Of a DNA stretch of 64,000 nt, positions 13,186 through 25,305 are shown one piece after another (the stretch's first letter is position 1; every line of letters starts with the position of its first letter). The stretch comes from Canna indica. Lineage: Eukaryota > Streptophyta > Magnoliopsida > Zingiberales > Cannaceae. The stretch lies in contig CP136890.1 of assembly GCA_034359265.1 (NCBI GenBank), positions 97,241,501 through 97,305,500 of the forward strand. The letters run 5' to 3'. Under the pieces are notes generated by a model, which was given only the letters and a program-made list of their open reading frames with translations, was not told where the DNA came from and did not search any database. The position numbers and the translations under genes are program-made.

Positions 13186-13277
13186 TCTCACATAACTTGG
13201 TGTAAACCCCAAAAAGAACTTATACTTTTAAACTTATGGTTTAATTCAATTTCTAAATCGAAATATCTAACTTGGAT

Positions 13278-13330
13278 TCGACGACGACGACGACAACGAC
13301 GATGATGATGATGATTATTATTATTATTAT
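13278..13330. repeat. Compound trinucleotide microsatellite
   Basis: A GAC run passes into GAT and then ATT repeats, next to the left end of the CACTA element at 13358. Confidence 0.85.
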
Positions 13331-13357
13331 GCATCGCATCTACATTTAATATATATA

Positions 13358-13600
13358 TACTACTAGAAATTGGGTCTTCAGCAAAGGTCGCTCAAGTCGT
13401 TGCTATTTGCAACTGCGTTCTTACGGTCGCTCAAGCTGTTGCAGATATGTTGAATATGCAGCGACGTTCTAACGGACATGCGAGTCGTTGTAGATATTAA
13501 TTACCTTAGCAACGGCTTTCTAACGGAAACGTTAGCCGTTGCTGATGATAAATTTATCAGCAACGACGTTCTAACGGTTAAGTGAGCCGTTGCTGATAAG
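13358..13600 (+). repeat. Left terminal and subterminal region of CACTA element 1
   Basis: After the terminal TACTACTAGAA come several diverged copies, both orientations, of a motif like GTCGTTGCTGAT / TCAGCAACGAC. Such clustered subterminal repeats are the binding sites of the TNPA-type protein in En/Spm; that role is inferred here from position. Confidence 0.75.
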
Positions 13601-13610
13601 TTTATATAGG
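13601..13610 (+). promoter_or_regulatory. TATA box of CACTA element 1
   Basis: TTTATATAGGGCACGCG follows the left subterminal repeats, and a GC-rich leader follows it. The same words occur at the matching place in the second family (37979-37988, minus strand), which supports a conserved transposase promoter. Confidence 0.6.
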
Positions 13611-14163
13611 GCACGCGATCACGCCCGCCCCCTTCTTCCTCTTCCTCTGCTGCCGCCGCCCGCTGCCCAGTTCCGATGCCGCCGTCGAGATGCCGCTGCC
13701 GCCGCCGCCGCCCCGTCCTCGATCGTCGATTTCGACCGCCGATTCCCCGTCTGTTCCATGTATTTCTCATCGCCCCGCCTTCCCTATTGATTCCTAGGTA
13801 TAATTTTGGCCGAAACTCTATTTTTAGGATTTCGGTCGGTGGCCGCCGCCGGACCTTATACAGTGTCCGGGCACTGGACTCCGACGCTGGAAATGCCAAA
13901 ATATTAATTTTTTATTAAATTATTTAATTGTTAATTAATTATTTAATTTGTTAGATTAATTATTTAATTTGTTAGATTAATTTTTAGGATTTAAATTAAT
14001 TGTTATGATTTAGATTAATTATTAGAGTTTAGATTAATTTTTAGATTAATTTAGTTAGATTAATATTTAATAATGGTAGGTTAATTATTTAAATTAGTTA
14101 AAATGTTGTAAATTAGTATTAATTAATTAGTTAAAATATTAATTAGTCCGGAGTTGTCCTCAG

Positions 14164-14310
14164 TGGACTCGCGTTGAAATCGTCCACTTCGGACTTGCGC
14201 CGGAATCGTCCACTTCGAACTCGCTCCGGAATCGTCCATTTCAGACTCCCACCAGAATCGTCTAATTTGGACTCGTGTTGGAATTATCCACTATGGACTC
14301 GAACTGACTC
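14164..14310 (+). repeat. 26-bp tandem repeats in the CACTA leader
   Basis: About five copies of a 26-bp unit based on GGACTCGCGCCGGAATCGTC plus CACTTC, increasingly diverged toward the right. Related units lie at the equivalent place in the other CACTA family (37470-37555). Confidence 0.8.
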
Positions 14311-14487
14311 GAAACATTTAGAAAATAATCATCCATCCGACGAGTTGATACGTTTCACGTACGCATCGACGAGTCGAATATGATTTAGCAAAACCTTAGA
14401 TCCATTCAGGGGTTGTTTGTTCGTGTAAAAGAAATAGATGGTCTTTTATACAACGTACAACCCTTGAATTATCCCTGATTGGATGAT

Positions 14488-14692
14488 TTGGGAATAAAGT
14501 TATTTGTATTGCACTTACGTTTTTCTTTTAACCGTTAACTTATTCTAATTTTTTGCAGCATCTCTCTTGTTCTCCAATACGCGCCCAGATGATATGCGTA
14601 TTCGGAAAACTGTAGGAAGATGCTGCCGAAATTTAGAATGAAGTTAGCGATTAAAAGAAATACTTAGTGCAATATGAATAACATAAATCCCG
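14488..14692 (+). repeat. Long inverted repeat upstream of TNP2, element 1
   Basis: The left arm begins GGGAATAAAGTTATTTGTAT and runs through TTGCAGCATCTCTCTTGTTC. The right arm returns as GATGCTGCCGAAATTTAGAA and ends near AATATGAATAACATAAATCC. Arms are about 85-90 bp and imperfect, with a short GC-rich loop containing GCGCCCAGATGATATGCG. It ends about 65 bp before the TNP2 ATG. The same structure recurs at 37066-37300. Confidence 0.8.
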
Positions 14693-14756
14693 AATGGAAT
14701 AGGACCATCTCACCTAAAAGCATTAACCAAATAAATTATCATTAATTGACAGAATC

Positions 14757-16964
14757 ATGTCGGCTGATCGAAGTTGGATGTACCGACGTCTTGATCATGG
14801 AGCTTTAACGAATGAGTTTCGATTTGGCGTAACTTACTTCCTAAATTTCGCCTATTTGAATAGAAAATTTGTTAGCGATGGTGATAAAATCCGATGTCCA
14901 TGCCGCATTTGCTTAAATGGACGATTTTTGGATCTGGAAACTGTCACTCTGCATCTATATAGCAAAGGATTTGCACCAAGATATTTTCTATGGACTTATC
15001 ATGGGGAGTCATGTGAAGTCAGGACGTCGAGCAATCCTGTCGTTCAGACATATGGTGAATCTTTCTCTGCTAGTGTTTTTTCATCCAGTCAATCTAATTC
15101 CTATAGAACTATGATACTTGATAGTCTTGGGGTCAATTCCACCTAAATGATAATGTTGATCGGCCAGTTACTAAGACGTCAGTCCCACCAGATACTACAG
15201 CGGTTGATATCACAGAAGTACGAATTGCGGTAGAGATTGAATTATCGAATAAAGAAGCTGCAGAATTTTACGAGATGTTGAAAGCTGCCGATGAACCTTT
15301 GTATGAGAATTGTCCTAAATACACTAGGTTTTCAGCAATGATGCAGCTCCAAAATATCAAGGCCGATTGTTGTATCAGCGGGGTTGCGTATGATCGGATT
15401 GCAGGATTGATTAATGGAATGCTGCCTACTGATAACAAGTTTGAGCCAACTTTTTATAAAACTAAAAAACTAATGAGAAAATTAGGGCCGGGGTACGAAA
15501 AAATACACACGTGCTAAAATAACTGCATTTTATATTATAAAGAAAATGTGCAGTTGGATAAATGCCTTGTATGTCAACATGCTCGTTACAAGGAGAAGAA
15601 ATCCGTCCGACAAAAAAAATATGCCGTTTAAGGTGCTTCGATATTTTCCACTAATACCGAGGCTTCAAATATTATTTATGTCGGAAAAGACAGCCCCCTA
15701 CATGAGTTGGCATGCAAGAAATAATGATGATACAGTAATGACTCATACATCCGACAGTGAAGCATGGAAATATTTGGATACATGTTATCCTTCATTTGCT
15801 ATGGATACTAGAAATATCAGATTGGGATTGTGCACATATGATTTTAATCCGTTTGGATATTCTGGAACTCCATATTCAGTTTGACCATTACTACTGACAG
15901 TTTATAATTTGCCACCGTCAATGTGTATGAAAGATGAATTTATTTATCTTTCGATGATTATTCCGGGTCCTAATGGTCCACGAAAAGAAATTGACGCGTT
16001 TCTCAGACTCTTGATAGATGAATTGAAAATATTGTGGACTAAGGGAGCTGTCACTTACCATTGTCATCAGAAGCAAAACTTCAGTTTAAAGACCGCGGTC
16101 TTGTGGACAATCAATGATTTCTCGATGTACGACATATTTTCTAGTTGGAGCACTCACGGTCGACTCTCTTGTCCGTATTGTATGGAACACTCTAAATCAA
16201 TGAGTCTTCAGAATAGACGAAAAATCTCATTCTTTGATTGTCATACTTGGATTCAGGCTTACAACAAAGATCACAGAGCTGAAATAGATGAAAGAATATT
16301 TGAGTTTGTTAGTGGACCGTCGCGACTAGTGTCGGGTTATAGCGGATATTTAGTTAATGGGTACAAATTTTACACTGTTGAATATTCATTTACAAAGAAG
16401 ACGATGAATGCCGGTGTCTGCGTGAAATGGACAACCTATGTTGAATGTGATATGAATTTTTATGGACTGGTGGAAGAAGTGATGGAGTTGCACTACTTCG
16501 GCTTGAAATCAGTGATCCTATTTAGATGTCATTGGTTTGATACAATAGAAAGGGGCATGAAAGTTCATCCAAAATACAAATTTGTTGAGGTTAATTACAA
16601 ATCCAAATTGGCAGCAAATGAGTCTTTTATATTAGCATCACAAGCCGAACAAGTATATTACGCGAAGTATCCGACTCGAAATAAAGATAAAGCAGATTGG
16701 CTTGTAGTCTGTAAGACTAAAAGTAGAGGAAAAATTAATCCGATAGCAGGAGAAAATGAGCCGATACCTGATGTGACAGCTGATTTCTATCAAGAAGATA
16801 ATCCTCCTACTGTAGATCATATTATTCCAACACTCGATGATGCAAACACAGCGTCAATTCAATTAGACGTTGAATATGATGATGATGACGATCATGAAAT
16901 TGAGGAAGCTAGAGATGAAGAAGAGGAGGAATTCGAAGACTATTACTTAGATGATGAGGAATAA
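14757..16964 (+). pseudogene. TNP2-type CACTA transposase, broken and internally deleted
   Basis: It opens with MSADRSWMYRRLDHGALTNE, the Transpos_assoc domain with its CPCRIC cysteine motif. Compared with 33543-37031, a G run near 15128 has lost one base (frameshift), 15515-15517 is TAA where the relative has CAA (Gln), a frameshift lies near 15620, and a Trp codon is TGA at 15882-15884. The Transposase_21 region is present in part (NLPPSMCMKDEF, LSCPYCMEHSKS). At about 16245 the text jumps from SFFDCH to TWIQAY, an in-frame loss of about 417 codons that removes the rest of Transposase_21 and DUF4218. The DUF4216 region (GLVEEVMELHYFG, ILFRCHWFD) and an acidic Asp/Glu tail follow. It cannot make an active transposase. 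Confidence 0.9.
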
Positions 16965-17039
16965 TTGTAAAATATATCTTATATTAAATATATCTCTACT
17001 ATATATATAATAATCTAAGTATATGTGTATTCGACAGAT

Positions 17040-18500
17040 ATGTTTGGTCATGCTTATCGTCGCAGGAGAGCTTCGGAGTCTCCGATGGGTGAGACTCCAA
17101 CACTTACTCATGCTGCTGATTCTCCTATTGTTGATCCTCCTGCCGATGATACTGCTTAGGCTAGTACGTCCAAACGCAGTGGCCACGCGGGCCGAACAAG
17201 TGGCAGCCTCCACCAGTCGCAGAGTCACGTAGATTCATTAGCGTGATTAGGAAGCGAGAATATATCATGCATTATGAATCATTACAAAGTCATTATATTA
17301 TAATATAATATTAAATTTTATTTTTGTTGTACACGTTCGAGCAAGAAGAAGTGCCAAGGAGCATTTCTTCTACCATTCAACGATACATGCACGGGGCATG
17401 GCCCACGTGGTCTCATGTGCCCAGTGAGCACGTCGACATGTTATGGCGCGAGTTTGAGGCACGTATTAAAATTTTTTTTATACATGCATGATGATTAATA
17501 TTGGTACTGATATTATTGTTTTGCAGGCTCGCTATATATGGGCTGAGGACCAGAGGTCCTTCATTTACGCTGTCTGGGAGACTATTTCTCGGACGAGGTA
17601 CAACGGGCAGCTGGGGCAGACCTGGTCCCAGGCGATGGCCCGAGCTCGTGGCGATGTGGTCGATGGATCGATCAGGAGGTTTCTAGGACTGCGGCTAGAA
17701 ACCGCATGTCGGGGGGAGGAGCGCGTCACACTGGCGACTCTGTTGCATTTGCTGTGCATGCGAACCGTATGGTATGTATACCTTAATTTTAATTTTATAT
17801 TTTATATTTTATTTGTTACTATGCGTACTAATTAATGTATTTGTTTTGTAAATGTAGACGACGGTGTTGGACGACGGGACTGTCCAACGACCCTCCCCGA
17901 TGGCGGTGTTTTAGCGGACACACCGTCGAGTGCATGGGACGGGGGAGTACGTCGACAACCGCGCTGCATTTATTATGGTCAATATATTTGTTTAAATTAT
18001 TCATTATATATTTATAATTTAAGTTTTATGAAAAATATTAAACAAAAAATTAAACTCGAGTAGGAGACCTACAGTCAGACGGTGATACAACGCGGAGGCA
18101 CCCCCCGAGGACTTTGACGCATCAACGTGGGTCGATGCTGCAGGTGGCTGGGACCACGACCGCGTGTATGGTTTTGCAAATAGTGGTCATGCGCGAGCCG
18201 TTCTAGGGCCACTTGGGGCATAGACCCCTCCGCATGCTGGTGAACGGCCGTCGACCTCCAGGTCCAGAGATGATCATAGTATCAAGATAAGAACACTGGA
18301 GGAGACGGTCGCGCGTCAGACTGAGTTGATAGAGCGTCAGAGTCAAATGATGGCGGATATGCAAGTTATGCTACGCAACTTGTCAGGTCATCCCGGAGCA
18401 TCATCATCTGATCCATCGTCCTCGAGTCAGTCCACGCCGGTGTACACCCATGCACTCCAGACTCCGCCATATGATCTAGACCATCCTCCATCGTCATCGT
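17040..18500 (+). pseudogene. Second CACTA gene (TNPA-like / Transposase_24), degenerate
   Basis: Exon-like pieces appear in the order MFGHAYRRRRASESPMGETP (17040), SISSTIQRYMHGAWPTWSHV (about 17360), AEDQRSFIYAVWETISRTRY (about 17540), FLGLRLETACRGEERV, and a coiled-coil end IRTLEETVARQTELIERQSQ followed by a Ser/Pro tail. They match the second gene of the composite element piece by piece, where GT/AG introns separate them. Stops such as TAG near 17158 break it. In En/Spm the equivalent protein binds subterminal repeats and helps excision. Confidence 0.75.
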
Positions 18501-18784
18501 GGGATTTATTTATTTTTTATTATATTGACTTTGTTACTTCGATACTATATATATTTCAATTTTGTTTTGTTTGGATATTGATACTTAAATTTTGCATTTT
18601 AAATAGTTTTTATTCGATTGTGGATAATTATAAATATAAGTATAATTATTTTAATATATATCTGGGTGTATTTGTGATGTGTGAATGAGTGTATGAGTGT
18701 GTGAGTTATGTATCAGATAATGTATCAATGTATTAATAGAAATTTGGAATTTTGAAGTTTTTTCGATATCGGTATCTAGTAATC

Positions 18785-19108
18785 AGAAACGGCTTTCCCA
18801 CGGTCGTCCGTGGGAAAGCCGTTACTAAAAGTGTATCGAAAGTTGTTGCTGAAGACCTACATCAACGGCTTAGCAACGGTCTTTCACTAATGGCGTTGCA
18901 ATGGACACGCGGGTCGTTGCTAATAATTGTTATCAGCAAAGGAATCGGGTCCGCGACAAAACTGTTGCTGATAGTATTAGTAGCAACGACCCGAGCGGTC
19001 GTTGCTGATCCGTTGCTAAATTATCAACAACACATTTTTCTGCCACGGCTCCGTTGCAACGGGCGGAGCCGTTGCACACCGTTGCTGATGCCTATTATTC
19101 CAGTAGTG
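18785..19108 (+). repeat. Right subterminal and terminal region of CACTA element 1
   Basis: GC-rich relative to its surroundings and full of GCAACGGC/GCCGTTGC words in both orientations. At its inner edge (18788-18823) a near-perfect hairpin is built from AACGGCTTTCCCACGG and its inverse. It ends with the inverted CACTACTGGAAT. Confidence 0.85.
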
Positions 19109-19140
19109 ATATTAATAATTAATATTTGTTATTACATTTA

Positions 19141-20082
19141 GAGTTCGTTCGTTGCGCAGAATTTTAAGGTACAACACGGAACAACACATACTGTCTGGTG
19201 TTCGTTTTCAAATTTATATCAAGTACATGATAAAAATAATATCTCAATACAATACACCCGCGGCAGTGTCATCGATATCGCGGCCTCCCAGCCATGATGC
19301 ATAGATGTTGTCGCGGCCTCCCTGCCAGGCTGCGACATTCAAGACGCATCTACGATAATATCTACAAGATTGTATATATCACGAAGGCATGCAATCAACA
19401 ATGATTTACATATACAGTACAAATGTCTTCTTAAAATTTTCTACAGGATTTATATCGACAGTGTTTTTTTAATCAAGCTATGGAATATACATATCTACAA
19501 ATTTCTTCTTAAAAATTCTTGAAGGAATTGTACAAATTTCTTCTTAAATATATCAACGAGGATTTATATCTACCGTACAAATGTCTTCTTAAAAAATTCT
19601 ACAGAATTTATATTACAGTGTTTTTTTTATCAAGCTATCGAATATGCATATCTACAAATTTCTTCTTAAAAGTTCCTACATGAATTATAGAAATTTCTTC
19701 TTAAATATTATATCAACGACGATTTATATCTACGGTACAAATTTCTTCTTGAAAATTTCTACAAGATTTATATCCATTTATTAATTGGATTTATAATTCT
19801 TGTGTTAATTAAAATAAATATTTTATTACTATTATTATTATTTATGATATTGTCCGGTATTTTTGTATAATGAAACGAACAATAAATAATAAAATGATAT
19901 TTTTCATCAAATTATCTTATCCTACGCTGTGATAATCTAAAACAAATACAGAACTGTACTAGATTTGATGTTTAGTACTATACGAAACGAACATGAGACT
20001 ATTTATTATGTTATCCTATACAATCTTATACTATACTGTCAAGTCTGTTCTGTACTAAACTATTTGTGAAACGAACGGACCT
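19141..20082. mobile_element. Possible PIF/Harbinger-like non-autonomous element
   Basis: The left end GAGTTCGTTCGTTGCGCAGA resembles the inverted right end AGGTCCGTTCGTTTCACAAA (about 13 of the first 18 bases). Both sides carry TTA (19138-19140 and 20083-20085), the target duplication of Harbinger elements. It has no coding capacity. The interior holds a 159-bp tandem repeat. The match is modest and the call tentative. Confidence 0.35.
19401..19785. repeat. Tandem repeat of about 159 bp, 2.4 copies
   Basis: The phrase GTACAAAT.TCTTCTT recurs at 19417, 19575 and 19735. Between these, blocks such as TCAAGCTAT.GAATAT.CATA and TCTACAAATTTCTTCTTAAA keep the same order. Copies differ by scattered substitutions and small indels. 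Confidence 0.75.
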
Positions 20083-20085
20083 TTA

Positions 20086-20221
20086 CATTATTAAATTTGA
20101 TAATAATAATTAGTAACTTAAAATGATAATTTTTCATATGCGGATATGGTACGGATCTGCATCCATATTTGTATCCGCTCTGCATCTGCTCGAATAGAAA
20201 ATTTTTAAATTCATATTTGCA

Positions 20222-20258
<37 letters not shown>

Positions 20259-23200
20259 AGAGGGGAATTTGAGGGGGAAAAGAAATTTTTTAATTTTAAT
20301 TAAAAAAACCGAGCGCCCGTGCTCTGGGTAAAAGTAGGCATGCGCCTTGTCGCACCCAAGTGTGTGTGGCCCCATGCGAGTGCGACCAGGCGCGCGCTTG
20401 GTTGTGCCCATGCATATGGGCGTCATGGCGACAATATTTTTTAAAATAAAATTATTTTTTTAAAAAAAATATATTTACGTACTGGCACGTTTTACCGACG
20501 TCTATATGTAAGTATTATATAAATGTTTTCCCTTTTACATACCGGCACCAACGGATAGCACCAATTTATTTCCCCTAGTATTTTAATGGTTTTGTTGTAG
20601 TGTTATAAATGTCCAATTTGCCAAAAGCTAGCAAATGATGGCAATGGAAGCTTATATATACTTAGTGATGTCAATTTTACCCTGAACCACAGATACCCAC
20701 TCTGCCCCGCTCCTTTCGAGGTGGATTTTACTCATCCCAAAGGAAATCAAGGTGGCTATGACATGCATGTATCTGATCTACTCCGCCCTGCCCTAATTTC
20801 AAGGTCAGTTTAGAATAGCATGGGTGAAAAATTATGATGACTATTGCTTAACTTTGGGTTTCAAGTTTAGTTTGGAATTACATAGTATGCGTGATGGTTT
20901 TGAGATTAATCAGTGCATATATGTGTCAATTCATTATCCTTTTAGTCATATTTTAATTGCTTCAATTTAATTGATTTCGGAAGCACAAGATGAGGTAGAT
21001 CGAGTCCGCCCCGCGACAGGGCAATCGTGGATCTATCCGTCTTACCCTATGATAGAGCGTGGGGGCGAGACGGGCACAAATTTGTATGGTGCAGGACGTG
21101 GACGAATATTGAACTATTCGCCGCATATTAGCCCATTGTTATTTTTATATATATACACAATATAGACAACTGAATTGGTGGGCACCTGCTACATTACATG
21201 TGCGATGATATTATATATATATATATAAAATCATGTTTGATAGTGTGCTGAGCATGTGCTAACCATGTGATGAGATTTGAATGTTAGGTTAATTAATTGA
21301 TGATTTGGCCATCCACAGTAATGATATGGCAATTCAAATTAATTTTGTCCAGATGTGTATGCCCACTAATTACACTCAACTCCCACTATCATATGTATTA
21401 TGTAGGTGCTCAGTCTTCAATCAAGTAACTCCTTCCTTTTTGCTATATATCTATCTCTTGCTATACTAATGTCTAGGAGTTGACTTGGATATTAGAGTAG
21501 ACCACTAGGCCCTATGGGAGTTGATCTTTTATAAGAATTTATAAGAACTTTGAGGTTTTACAATTAAATGCATGTATGTTTCATGGAGTTTGGAGGGTGG
21601 ATAATATTAAGATAATCATATCCATTGAGCATTATTTTAAAAAATATATATATAATCAAATATCATTATATATATATATATATATAGTAGGATATAAATA
21701 TCCAGAAGAAGTTAGGGCGGGGTTAGAATTGAAATCCAAAAAATTATTATAATAGGATGTAACTATACTCACACTGCGTTAAGATCCACATTTGTATATG
21801 TATTCGCATCATATATATTAATAGTTATCATGGACTTAGGATGGTGTGAATATATATTCGATGGGATATATTTACAATTACCCATAATAACTAATGGTGA
21901 ATTCATGTGGATATATATTAATTGATTTTTCGGAAAATATATAACGATGGAGAGAATACAAATTAACATGATTACTTATTGGTCGGACGTCAAGAAAATT
22001 ATATATCATTCTATAGCTACTCCCAATATATAAATAGGCGACAGAAGAAAGTCTCCGCTCTTCAACATGAGAAGCAAGCTCAACCAATGATTTGTCAACT
22101 CAAATTTCGCCATCAATATATATTATGCATCCATTTGATGCTTAATTAGTCAGTACACCAAATTATGATGTACGTCAAATTAGACTAATTACAGATTTGA
22201 TACATGTGAATTCGTTTTCTTTCTTTTTTTGTCATTTTGGGAACTACTCCCTCTGATTGCATTGTTTTGAATTTTTCCCGCCGTGCTAATTAGACTTCAT
22301 ATATTGTTGTTAATTAACAAATTAAGGATAATTTCATTAATTGCATAATATAAATATATACTCTTGGAATCGAATTGGAATCTAACTTTATATTCCATAT
22401 ATATCGGGTAATTATTTTTTCTAAAACATCATTAATTTTTTTAAATGATTCATCAAAACTTTCGTTAATTTCATCTTAATATTAATTTTAATCTTTTTAA
22501 ACAAAACAAGATTTATTTAGTTCGACAGGGGATTAATTAGTCGATATTTTATTTATTTTTTAAGTTACGTAACAATATGAACACTTGTGGTATAGCCGTT
22601 GGTATTTTACTTTCTTCACTGCCATAATTTGACTTATATATATATATTTTGTTGGATTTAAAAATACCCAAATTAAAATTTGGGCATCTATTGATCGTCA
22701 ATTTTTTTTCTTGAAAATAATGTTGATTTATTATTATATTTTTGTGATATGATGTACATTCATGGTGTCCGATCATTTTTTAATTATGAAACATGACTAA
22801 ATGATCATACTCATATTGCACCAAATGCTCGAGTAGTTTGGGGCCAATAATATGCTAAGAAATATTGAATGATAAGTGGATGAGGTTTCCAAAACAATCA
22901 AAATAAATTATATATGTTGTAAATATTTTTAAAATATATGGAAATATATTCTAAATCTATTCAAAGATTGCAAATAAAAAATATATTAAATAGAGATTTT
23001 TTGAAATATTTAAGAATTAAATTTAAAAATCATAAAATAAACAAAAAAAATTAGCTAGTAAAAATTTATTAGTAGTCAATTTTTTATTTTTTTATTGCAA
23101 AATTACTATAAATAAAAATAATATATAATTTGTGCACTTAAAGACTTATGCACTAAAAAAATAAAAAAATTATAATTTTGACTACTGATAAATTCTTTAG

Positions 23201-24231
23201 ATACTAAAAAAAATACTATAATGATTGTTAAAAAATTAATTCATGTCGCATTTTATTTAACAAGTGTATAATTCAAGCATTTAAATCTCAGGTCCAAAAT
23301 GGAAACTATATTTTGAAATGGATGACAAATTTGAAAGTATTGGCATTTAGTTATAGATCCAAAAAAATTCGAATCCATATTATGGATCTCAAAAAATCTC
23401 AGGTCCATTTTATATTTTTTGGTAATTGCTCTAAATTAATTAGTTTAACATAAGGCACTAAAAATGAAGTTAACTACTACCGTGAAATATAAAAAGTAAT
23501 GAAAACTATACGGGACAGATCACATCGTCATATAATTTCAATATATTGATTTACTAAAACAAAACTCATCAAGACATCATTATAATTGAATTTACCTCCA
23601 AGACTATCATTCAAGACATTCAAGGATATTGTTTGGTTCCCTCTCGATTGAGTCACTTTGTCACTCAAATTCAGTCTCTTACACGAGACTTTAATATTTA
23701 TAATTTTTCCTTTTAATTTTTTGAATATAATAAAGCGGTCCACTGGGCGGCTAATAGAGCCCGATATTTGAAAGAGTCCAATGATTGAACTTCAATCAAG
23801 CCTCCGAAACTCAGTAATATTTTGTATAAGGACTATTCTAGTACGTCCTCTTTATCAATAGTTAATAAGACTTTTTTTTTTGATAAAAAATAGTGATCAT
23901 TAATATTTCTTTATTATATTTATTATTCTATTTTAGCGAAACAATGTATCAAAAATATTTTGAAAATTTAGATTTTTTTTCAATTTTGATGAATTTTATA
24001 AATAATTTTACTTTCAATAACTTTATTTATCTCCGATTCAATTTTCAGTGCTTGTGAAACGTGAACTCGTTCATGTGCCTACAGAACAAATATTTCACAA
24101 ATAATAATAATAATAATAATAAGTTGTAGACTATGATCGTATTCGACAAATGAAGAGATAAATTTAAATAAAAACTGAAACTTCATAGATCAATTAAAAT
24201 GAATTAAAAATTCAATAATTTTTTCGACTCG
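20086..24231. other. AT-rich intergenic DNA with simple repeats
   Basis: No supported gene. It includes TA microsatellites at about 20225-20254, 21208-21226 and 21668-21686. Patches at 20690-20830 and 20985-21110 contain GCCCCGC/GGGGCG words interspersed with AT-rich DNA and look like a decayed repeat. Open frames are short and A/T-biased. Confidence 0.5.
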
Positions 24232-25120
24232 GATTTTCAGAAGGAAAAATTCTCAAAATCAAAATTGAATGGATCAGATACTCATTTTATCTTTGGTTAA
24301 AAATTAAAAAAATATATAAAAAATAATTTTAATTTATAAAAAAGATATTTATAATAAAAACGAGGTGTTAGATTCTAAATAATATATTTTCAAACTCTCT
24401 AAATTATTAGAGAGTTTTGCACAAAGTCTATAAATCTAAGTTTAAATTAAAAATTATAAAATATTTTTGATTAAAAATATTTTTTTGAACCACAACACAT
24501 CTTTTATATTTTTAAAAATATTTTATTAATTAATTTTTTTAACTATAAAACTATTATAGACTTTGTGCATTGTCCAAAGTCTATAATACTAATTTTTAAC
24601 TAAAATAGTAAAATATTTTTTGTCTAAAATATTTTGATAGACTCCAACACATCTTTTATATCACATATATTTTTTGTGAATTAAATTTTATTTTTTATAA
24701 TTATAAAATATTATAAATAAAAGTCTCTAACTCATTAGAGACTTTTGTACAAAGTCTATAATAGCTTCATAATTTTTTTAAAAAAAAATCTGAATTCATG
24801 AACTAATTTTTTAATGATACAAAAGAGGTATTACGATCTAGAAAAATATTTTACATCAAAATATTTTATAATTTTTAATTTAAATTTAAATTTAAAGACT
24901 TTATGCAAAAGTCTTTAATACATTAGATAGTTTGAAAAATATATTTTTTATTCACTAATATCTTATTTTTATCACAAAAATATTTTATAAATTTAAATTA
25001 TTTTTATATATTTTTTAATTTTTGACCAAAGTCTCTTATTGGACAGGGGTAAAAAGGATATTAGATCAACTCAATTTTGATTTTGAGAATTTTTCATATT
25101 CAACTCTGAGTTTGGGAATT
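24232..25120. repeat. Long inverted repeat, about 890 bp overall
   Basis: The left arm starts GATTTTCAGAAGGAAAAATT and contains CTCAAAATCAAAATTGA; the right arm returns as TCAATTTTGATTTTGAGAAT near 25070. Inner matching blocks include GTTAAAAATTAAAAAAATAT with its inverse near 25005, and AAAGTCTATAA/AGACTTTGTGC words repeated around the centre near 24680. Arms are about 350 bp and imperfect. It is non-coding and looks like a foldback or MITE-type element. Confidence 0.65.
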
Positions 25121-25305
25121 TTTTCTTCCCAAAATCTGGATATGAGAATTTGGTGTTAAAAATTTCAAGGTGTAAATTAAAATAAAATCAAAATAAAAAT
25201 AATTTGAGAGCTAAAAAACATTAAAGTTATATTAATAAAATCTTAAAAATTCAGGACTAAACTGAATTAATTAATCTACAAAATTAAAAATAACCCTAAT
25301 TCCAA

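Larger units (their letters stand above)
13358..19108 (+). mobile_element. CACTA (En/Spm) DNA transposon, complete ends, non-autonomous
   Basis: The left end reads TACTACTAGAAATTGGG (canonical CACTACTAGAA with the first C changed to T). The right end is the inverted CACTACTGGAAT. The element is flanked by ATA at 13355-13357 and 19109-19111, the 3-bp target duplication expected of CACTA elements. Inside, in order, are a subterminal repeat region, a TATA box, a GC-rich leader, 26-bp tandem repeats, a long inverted repeat, a TNP2-type transposase pseudogene, a second (TNPA-like, Transposase_24) pseudogene and a right subterminal region rich in GCAACGGC words. At 5,751 bp it is shorter than its relative at 31308-38191, mainly because of an internal deletion in TNP2. 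Confidence 0.93.

Noticed and set aside
13590..13918. GC-rich open frames in the leader of CACTA element 1 as possible host genes
   Set aside because: They consist of GCC/CCG simple repeats inside the transposon leader and have no recognisable domain. The matching region of unit 3 (37683-38144) behaves the same.
14488..14692. Inverted repeat upstream of TNP2 as a microRNA gene
   Set aside because: It lies within a transposon leader, the arms are longer and more evenly paired than a typical plant miRNA precursor, and I recognise no known mature miRNA in it.
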